From contig NZ_JASJEB010000038.1 in the NCBI RefSeq assembly GCF_030064895.1, positions 1-32,637 on the forward strand: a stretch of 32,637 nt of DNA, read 5' to 3'. Under the pieces are notes generated by a model, which worked only from the letters and a program-made list of their open reading frames with translations, did not search any database and was not told the DNA's origin. The translations under genes and the position numbers were made by a program. Positions 27,290-32,637 of the stretch are shown here, in pieces; the stretch's first letter is position 1, and every line of letters begins with the position of its first letter. Origin of the DNA: Crocosphaera sp. Its GTDB lineage: Bacteria > Cyanobacteriota > Cyanobacteriia > Cyanobacteriales > Microcystaceae.

Positions 27290-28531
27290 TTAACTAGCAT
27301 TTGCTAATACAGAATTTCCGGTTAATAGTTCAACCGCAGCTTCGTATTGTACATCGTCTTCTGTTGCGATTTGTCTATAGGAAATAGGCTCTTGAGTAAC
27401 CACTTTATCCGGTTGAATTCCTAGTTTATGAATGTCGTTATGATTAGGAGTTTCATATTTGGCAACGGTAACGGCTAAACCGGCACCATCAGGTAACTCA
27501 AATAAGGATTGAATTAATCCTTTTCCAAAGGTTTTTTCTCCTACTAATGTTGCTCGACCATTATCTTTTAATGCACCGGCTAAAATCTCACTAGCACTGG
27601 CAGTTCCTTGATTAACTAATAATACTAAGGGATCTTCTGTTAATGCGTTTCCTGATGCAGTAAAACTATCCTGCACCCCTTGACGATTGACTGTGTAAAC
27701 AATGGTTCCTTGATTCATCCATAAACGGGCAATTTCTATGCCTGCTTGTAAGAGTCCACCAGGGTTATTTCTCAGGTCTAAAATATAACCTTCTGCTCCT
27801 TCTTTTTCTAGATTATTGATAGCTTCTGCCATTTCTTCAGCAGCATTAGCACTGAATTGATTCAAACGAATATAACCAATGGGAAGGTTCGGTGTTGGTT
27901 GGTTTAAACTAGCAGTAACTGGACTTAAAGAAATGCGGTTGCGGGTTATTTCTACTTGACGAATATCAGATGTTTCTTGATAGGGTAATATGGTTAAATA
28001 TACCTTAGTGCCACTGGGTCCACGCATTTTGGTGGCTGCTTCATCTAGGGTTAATGTGGTGGTATCCACATCATCAATTTTTAAGATGCGATCGCGGGCT
28101 TTAATACCGGCTGCTTCTGCTGGAGATCCTTCGATGGGAGAGACAACTTCTAAGTTACCTGTATCAGGATTAATATTAATTTGTAAGCCTACACCTGACA
28201 ATTCACCTGCGGTACTAACTTGTAAGTTATGATACTGTTCAGGTCTTAATAAACGGGTAAAGGGTTCATCAAGAGTGGCTAACATTTCTTCGATAGTATC
28301 GTAGGTTTCCTCGCGATCTTCTAAAGAACGTTTTAGTAAATCTTGTCTTAATGACCACCAATTTTGATGGTTGAAGGTATCATCTAAATAGGATTGATTA
28401 ACCAGTCTCCACGACTGCAAGAGTAGCTTTTGATTTTCTGTGAAAGCATTAGCATTGGGAGTCCAACCAAAACAGTTGAATAAGAGGGAAAAAATAACTA
28501 GAAGAGTTACCCAAAATGCACTTTTTCTCAT
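27290..28531 (-). CDS. ctpA: Carboxyl-terminal processing protease CtpA (S41)
   Basis: 413 residues from the ATG at 28531; an upstream start at 28573 would place 14 extra residues before the signal peptide and is less likely. The signal peptide is MRKSAFWVTLLVIFSLLF with cleavage likely after NANA, sending the enzyme to the thylakoid lumen or periplasm. A PDZ domain (GELSGVGLQI, EGSPAEAAGIKARDRILKID; about 95-180) precedes the S41 catalytic domain with GYILDLRNNPGG, catalytic S312 in GTASASEIL and K337 in FGKG, spaced by 25 as in characterised D1 proteases. Because it lies in a cyanobacterium and has this layout it most likely matures the D1 precursor, although cyanobacteria have paralogues (CtpB, CtpC). 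Confidence 0.92.
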   Translation of the reverse strand: MRKSAFWVTLLVIFSLLFNCFGWTPNANAFTENQKLLLQSWRLVNQSYLDDTFNHQNWWSLRQDLLKRSLEDREETYDTIEEMLATLDEPFTRLLRPEQYHNLQVSTAGELSGVGLQININPDTGNLEVVSPIEGSPAEAAGIKARDRILKIDDVDTTTLTLDEAATKMRGPSGTKVYLTILPYQETSDIRQVEITRNRISLSPVTASLNQPTPNLPIGYIRLNQFSANAAEEMAEAINNLEKEGAEGYILDLRNNPGGLLQAGIEIARLWMNQGTIVYTVNRQGVQDSFTASGNALTEDPLVLLVNQGTASASEILAGALKDNGRATLVGEKTFGKGLIQSLFELPDGAGLAVTVAKYETPNHNDIHKLGIQPDKVVTQEPISYRQIATEDDVQYEAAVELLTGNSVLANAS

Positions 28532-28713
28532 GAGACAAACTAAAATATTAATGGTGTTGATTGCTTTAAGCAATTGATGAGTGTGTTTCTATTGTGCTGA
28601 AATTGTAGCAAATTGACAGGGTGATTGACAGCAGCATTTTTGTAGAAACCTTCTTATATGATGGGAGATGGGGAGACTCCGGAGAGGGGGAGACGGGGGG
28701 AATTGTCAGATTT

Positions 28714-30852
28714 TTACTTTTTATGTCCACCATCCCTTAATAACCACACTGCCATCTTACCCTGTCCAGGAACATCAATTTCTCCCATTCTAGAAAATTG
28801 ATAAAATTCTTGCAAGGGTTCGTATAAATTTTGACTAATTAAAATAGAATTCGGTTTACCTTCTACGGAGTTAACAATCATTAGGAAACGGGCAATTTTT
28901 GCAGTATTTCCCATCAGGTTATAAATAAATTTTTGTTTACCTAATAGGCCTCCGATCACTTCTCCTGAGTAAATTCCAATTCTAATCTCAAAATAATGTT
29001 GTCTTTCTTGACTAAAAGCCCGTACAATTCTCAACATTTCTAGGGCTAATTCTATGACTGCTTTATCTCGATCCAATCTCGGCACAAATAGTCCACTGGC
29101 AGCTAAATAAGAGGTTCCAACTGTGCTAATTTTTTCTACATCATGGCGTTGGGCTGCATCATCAAATGCTGTAATAATATCGTTCAAAATTCCTACTGCT
29201 TCTTCTGCACTCATTAGCTCACATTCTTCATCAAAACCGACAATATTTGCTGATAATACTGTTACATGAGGAAATTTATCAGCAATTTGTTCTTCTCCTT
29301 CTTTTAATCGTTTAACAATGGGTGCTGGCAGGGTTTTTAAGAGTAGGGAATCGTTTTGTCTAATTTGTTCTTCTAGGGCTTCTTTTTCTTCATCAATGGT
29401 TCTTGCCATCTGATTAAATGCAGTTGCAAGCTGACAGAATTCGTCATCAGATGGCACTGTTACAACAACATTTGTTTGTCCTGATGTTATTTTTTTTGCA
29501 CCAGAAATTAACCTATAAATTGGCATCACTAAACGCCGAGAAAGAAATAGGGAAAAGATAGTTACAATGGGAACTAAAATCGCACTGGTTACTAATACTC
29601 TTTTGCCAAAAATTTGGATTGGTTCAAAGGCTTCGCTAACATAAATTTTTGAGAGAATCATCCAGTCTAAACTATCGGCTAACTTTAAAGGAGCATAGGC
29701 AACCAAAGAAGTAACACCACGGTAATCGTCTAAAATACCCAATCCTTCTTCCCCTTCTAGTGCTTTTTTAATAGAATTTGTGGTTATTTCTTGTAATAAA
29801 ATAGGACTATTATTGGCTTTGATTCTTTGAATAATTCTCTCAGATACGTTTTGTTTTTCTAGTTTTTTAAAATATTCTTCTGGGTTTTCAACTAAGAAAC
29901 GAGATTGAGATCGCATTAAATAATCTGAACCCACTAAAATCGTTTCTCCTGTTTTTCCTAGTCCATCTTTTTCCCATTGAAAATTACCGGTCATGATTCG
30001 ATTAATTTCGTCAACGGGTAACTGAAGTAAAAGAATGCCAATTAAATTAGATTGTTTGAAAATGGGACTACCAATAAAAGCTACTGGTTGACCGTAACTA
30101 GGACGAAAAGGACGAAAATCTATGACATCAAATGCTCCTCTTTCTCGATTATTTTGCAGAGTTTTAAATAAATCTGCTGCCCCACTATTAGAATAATTCC
30201 CACTTTTTAAGCTGGTACCAAACCCCGTGTTTTTATGGACACTGTAAACAATATTTCCTGTTTTAATATCTACTAAAAATAGATTATTATAATCAAATCT
30301 TGTAGTCATTGACCGAAAAAATCTGTTAAATTTTTGATGTATTTTGCTATAGTTGCTTCCATCCTTAGCCATGTCTAAAAGATTTTTATTATCTAAGTCA
30401 TAAGGATTTTTAACAAGATAATGATATTGTAAATAAAGAGCAATTTTTTGTTTGGGAAAATACCTTAACACCGTGGGATTTCCATCTACATTCATTTGCA
30501 GACGGGGAATAAAAAATTTTTCATAGAATCTCCAAATTTCGGAAATCATACTGGTAGAAACTTCCTCACTTTCCAGTTGATTAAAACCATCACTGAAAGA
30601 TTCCATAGCCTCAATAACAGTGGGATCTTCTGCTAAAGTAATAGCGTGATTTTTAACATAATTAAAGTAAGATTGAACTTGTCTTGCTCGGGAATTTCTT
30701 AATTCTGTAATTTGACCATGTATGTTTTCTAAGATAGCTTCTTTCCCACTGGTATAACCAACGTAACTAATTACTAAAATAGATGCAATGCTAACAGCTA
30801 GTAACATTAACATCAGTTTTGATTGAATACTTAATCGACTAAAAAATCTCAT
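28714..30852 (-). CDS. Cache-HAMP sensor protein with a degenerate class III cyclase domain
   Basis: 712 residues. An N-terminal helix (LMLMLLAVSIASILVISYVGY, about 13-33, in one run) and a second one near 420-440 (VLVTSAILVPIVTIFSLFL) enclose a large extracytoplasmic sensor of the dCache kind. HAMP follows (RRLVMPIYRLISGAKKI, DDEFCQLATAFNQMA), then a coiled linker and a class III adenylate/guanylate cyclase homology domain (about 525-705). Within it, the two metal-binding Asp are replaced: ANIVGF (N536) for ADIVGF and VGTSY (T580) for IGDAY. The transition-state Asn and Arg are replaced too (K652 and F656 in GNTAKIARFL). The fold appears intact, so a non-catalytic role is likely. It is divergent from glyQ, with about 210 bp between starts. 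Confidence 0.9.
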   Translation of the reverse strand: MRFFSRLSIQSKLMLMLLAVSIASILVISYVGYTSGKEAILENIHGQITELRNSRARQVQSYFNYVKNHAITLAEDPTVIEAMESFSDGFNQLESEEVSTSMISEIWRFYEKFFIPRLQMNVDGNPTVLRYFPKQKIALYLQYHYLVKNPYDLDNKNLLDMAKDGSNYSKIHQKFNRFFRSMTTRFDYNNLFLVDIKTGNIVYSVHKNTGFGTSLKSGNYSNSGAADLFKTLQNNRERGAFDVIDFRPFRPSYGQPVAFIGSPIFKQSNLIGILLLQLPVDEINRIMTGNFQWEKDGLGKTGETILVGSDYLMRSQSRFLVENPEEYFKKLEKQNVSERIIQRIKANNSPILLQEITTNSIKKALEGEEGLGILDDYRGVTSLVAYAPLKLADSLDWMILSKIYVSEAFEPIQIFGKRVLVTSAILVPIVTIFSLFLSRRLVMPIYRLISGAKKITSGQTNVVVTVPSDDEFCQLATAFNQMARTIDEEKEALEEQIRQNDSLLLKTLPAPIVKRLKEGEEQIADKFPHVTVLSANIVGFDEECELMSAEEAVGILNDIITAFDDAAQRHDVEKISTVGTSYLAASGLFVPRLDRDKAVIELALEMLRIVRAFSQERQHYFEIRIGIYSGEVIGGLLGKQKFIYNLMGNTAKIARFLMIVNSVEGKPNSILISQNLYEPLQEFYQFSRMGEIDVPGQGKMAVWLLRDGGHKK

Positions 30853-31011
30853 TTAGTTCTATATTTTATAAGTCTCTATACTTTTTAGGTTAACTTACAT
30901 ATCTCTACTCAATCTTAAAACTTTGGTGAAACTTTATTTTTACTCCTGGTCATTAATTAATAATTAGTGTTAAATATTCTTAAAATAATCTAGAATGGAA
31001 ATAGTTGTTGC

Positions 31012-31017
31012 TATAAT
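31012..31017 (+). promoter_or_regulatory. Candidate -10 element of glyQ
   Basis: A perfect TATAAT 47 bp upstream of the glyQ GTG. No good -35 hexamer is found 16-18 bp upstream, so it may be a weak or extended promoter. The call is based on the hexamer and its position only. Confidence 0.35.
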
Positions 31018-31063
31018 AAAGTCTGTTAGAGCAAACAATTAACATAGGGAAGTCAGACAAAAA

Positions 31064-31939
31064 GTGTCAATTAATTTTCAGGAAATTATTGCGAAACTGA
31101 ACGAGTTTTGGGGCGAACGTGGTTGTTTAATTGTTCAACCCTATGATACAGAAAAAGGGGCAGGTACTATGAATCCCCATACGTTTCTCAGGGCGATCGG
31201 TCCAGAACCTTGGTCCGTTGCTTATGTAGAACCTTGTCGTCGTCCTACCGATGGCCGTTATGGGGAAAATCCTAACAGATTTCAGCATTATTATCAATAT
31301 CAAGTATTAATTAAACCCTCTCCTAATAACATCCAAGAAATTTATCTAGACTCTTTAAGAATATTAGGAATTAAACCAGAAGATCATGACATTCGTTTCG
31401 TAGAAGATAACTGGGAATCTCCCACCTTGGGAGCCTGGGGTGTGGGTTGGGAAGTATGGTTAGATGGCATGGAAATTACCCAATTTACTTACTTTCAGCA
31501 ATGTGGTGGTATTGATTGTCGTCCCGTTTCTATTGAGATAACCTATGGTTTAGAACGGTTAGCAATGTATCTGCAAGAAGTGGAAGCTATTACTAAAATT
31601 CAGTGGAATGAAAACATAAATTATGGGGATATTTTTTTGCAAAGTGAAGTGGAACAATGTACCTATAATTTTGAAGCATCTGATGCAGATTTATTGTTTA
31701 AACTGTTTGCTTTGTACGAACAAGAAGGGAAACAATTAATTAATCGAGGTTTAGTTTTTCCAGGGTTAGACTATGTTTTAAAATGTTCTCATTCTTTCAA
31801 TTTATTAGATGCAAGGGGAGTGATTGCAGTAGCAGAAAGAACCCGTTATATTGGTCGTATTCGTAATTTAGCGCGAGAAGTTGCTAACTTATATTTACAA
31901 CAACGGGAACGGTTAAATTTCCCTTTACAAAAATCTTAA
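31064..31939 (+). CDS. glyQ: Glycyl-tRNA synthetase alpha subunit
   Basis: 291 residues, the normal GlyQ length. With the beta subunit (GlyS, not in this window) it charges tRNA-Gly in the alpha2beta2 class of enzyme. The family sequence is strongly conserved: [54 protein letters not shown], and the motif 2/3 regions [20 protein letters not shown] (in one 20-residue run) and [13 protein letters not shown]. The start is a GTG at 31064 giving (M)SINFQE, matching the family N terminus; no in-frame ATG is near. The ribosome site is weak (AGGGAAG about 12 nt upstream). Confidence 0.98.
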   Translation: MSINFQEIIAKLNEFWGERGCLIVQPYDTEKGAGTMNPHTFLRAIGPEPWSVAYVEPCRRPTDGRYGENPNRFQHYYQYQVLIKPSPNNIQEIYLDSLRILGIKPEDHDIRFVEDNWESPTLGAWGVGWEVWLDGMEITQFTYFQQCGGIDCRPVSIEITYGLERLAMYLQEVEAITKIQWNENINYGDIFLQSEVEQCTYNFEASDADLLFKLFALYEQEGKQLINRGLVFPGLDYVLKCSHSFNLLDARGVIAVAERTRYIGRIRNLAREVANLYLQQRERLNFPLQKS

Positions 31940-32018
31940 TTTATGGGTATCCCTCGTCAGTTTGGAATGACAATTATACAAAAATATTCTAACTATTTTT
32001 TGTCTTTCTGTAGAGGAA

Positions 32019-32300
32019 TTAATCAAACTCTGGGGCCCATATTTCTTCTACAGGAAACTCCCAACCTGGGAGTATTTCTGTTACGCTAAAAATGTCGCCA
32101 TCTTGAAGAGTTATTATTTCTTTTTCCAAACGATACACTTCTATAATACGCTGTCTAGGATCAACTAAAACCCCAACGGTTGTCCCTAAACTTAAAAACT
32201 CTTCTATCTTCTCCCGTAGTTTTTTTAAACTATCATTTTTTGATTTTACTTCAAAGATTAAATCGGGAACAACCTCGGCATAATTTTCTGTTGTCCGTTT
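32019..32300 (-). pseudogene. C-terminal part of a Uma2 family (DUF820) endonuclease-like gene
   Basis: The frame from about 32300 to the stop at 32019 encodes the second half of a Uma2 domain: NYAEVVPDLIFEVKSKNDSL with the PD-(D/E)xK-like PDLIFEVKS, then LREKIEEFLSLGTTVGVLVDP, RIIEVYR and a C terminus ending VEEIWAPEF. Residues upstream in the same frame (RSHRYLLSKIYLWRLL) do not resemble Uma2, and a TnpB-like frame occupies that stretch. The 5' half of the gene is therefore missing and the junction is near 32300. Intact Uma2 proteins have about 190 residues; here only about 90 remain. Confidence 0.7.
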
Positions 32301-32302
32301 CA

Positions 32303-32500
32303 ATATAAACAAGTTAAAGGAGTAATAACTACTTTTGTTCTTAAGTCGCAATAGTCTCCACAAATATATCTTTGATAATAGGTATCTATGCGATCTGCCA
32401 ATGACCAATTATAGGTAGCCCTAAGCATATCTATCCATCTGTCAATCTTGTCTGACTGACTAATATTAGGACGAAGCTTATAGCAGTAACCTAAAATCAA
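32303..32500 (-). pseudogene. tnpB: 5' fragment of tnpB (IS200/IS605 family)
   Basis: The minus-strand frame from a TTG at 32500 reads ILGYCYKLRPNISQSDKIDR, WIDMLRATYNWSLADRID and TYYQRYICGDYCDLRTKVV before a stop at 32302. This is the N terminus typical of cyanobacterial TnpB proteins (a strand Y.YKL.P...Q...L..WI...R..YNW.L..R). Only about 60 of some 400 residues remain; the RuvC-like core and zinc finger are missing. It is divergent from the tnpA start at 32566, the usual IS605 arrangement. Decay or deletion joined it to the Uma2 fragment. Confidence 0.7.
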
Positions 32501-32565
32501 TTGACTTAACTTAGTTGTGGACTATACTATATTTATCTACATTATTCTAGCATTATTTTTTGACT

Positions 32566-32637
32566 GTGAACCAACAATATAGAAAAACTTCACATACTGT
32601 ATCTCTGATTAATTATCATTTTGTCTGGATACCTAAA
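32566..32637 (+). CDS. tnpA: Start of tnpA, IS200/IS605 Y1 transposase, cut by the window edge
   Basis: From a GTG at 32566 the + strand reads MNQQYRKTSHTVSLINYHFV then WIPK, running off the right end after 24 codons. TnpA_IS200 proteins begin with a similar polar stretch and then (L)..YH.VW.PKYR, so this is the first strand of the HUH single-strand transposase. It is divergent from the tnpB fragment with 65 bp between. Whether the rest is intact cannot be seen. Confidence 0.75.
   Translation, partial: MNQQYRKTSHTVSLINYHFVWIPK

Overview
The window is cyanobacterial chromosome. The clearest marker is a complete apcE, the phycobilisome core-membrane linker. It is supported by a lumen-targeted CtpA protease of the kind that matures photosystem II D1, a Pix/Ptx-type chemotaxis operon with a PATAN-type response regulator and a multi-GAF receptor, Uma2 and IS200/IS605 debris, and repeated HIP1 octamers (GCGATCGC at 2109, 2279, 4762, 6014, 20298, 22005, 23153 and 28088). 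The low G+C content and gene style suggest a unicellular Crocosphaera/Cyanothece-like organism; this is inference from general familiarity, not a search.

Layout. 1-1585 (-): 3'-truncated serralysin-like M10 metalloprotease with a Pro-Asp repeat linker. 2037-3291 (-): TlyA-type rRNA methyltransferase and a small conserved protein. 3332-4315 (+): cation diffusion facilitator. 4420-5757: a scar-like zone holding a small orphan protein with a broken upstream partner, an orphan antitoxin-like gene whose toxin is cut to nine codons, and what looks like the 3' end of a dead tnpB with its folded right end. 5852-8542 (+): apcE, then a terminator, a small membrane-anchored protein, and a strong bidirectional terminator. 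9232-10482 (-): GNAT acetyltransferase. 10703-11956 (+): WcaI-like glycosyltransferase. 12039-12605 (-): MntP manganese exporter.

12751-15638 (-): exonuclease III, a C5-cytosine methyltransferase and a PD-(D/E)xK-like endonuclease in tight tandem, a type II restriction-modification operon. 15713-16597 (-): pentapeptide-repeat protein with a near-consensus Fur box upstream. 16907-27117 (-): a six-gene signalling operon in the order PATAN-REC, CheY, CheW, GAF-rich receptor, CheA-REC, CheW-like. This is the pixGHIJL / ptx order of cyanobacterial phototaxis loci. The receptor lacks membrane helices and carries five GAF domains. 27290-28531 (-): CtpA with its own terminator. 28714-30852 (-): a Cache-HAMP-cyclase protein whose cyclase domain has lost its catalytic residues. 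31064-31939 (+): glyQ. 32019-32637: a Uma2 gene fragment abutting a divergent tnpA/tnpB IS200/IS605 element that runs off the right edge.

The most notable points are the apparently dead cyclase domain, the soluble five-GAF taxis receptor with one Cys-His site, the tnpB/right-end relic directly upstream of apcE, the Fur box before the pentapeptide gene, and the HTH-like tail on the DNA methyltransferase. No tRNA, rRNA or CRISPR array was seen.
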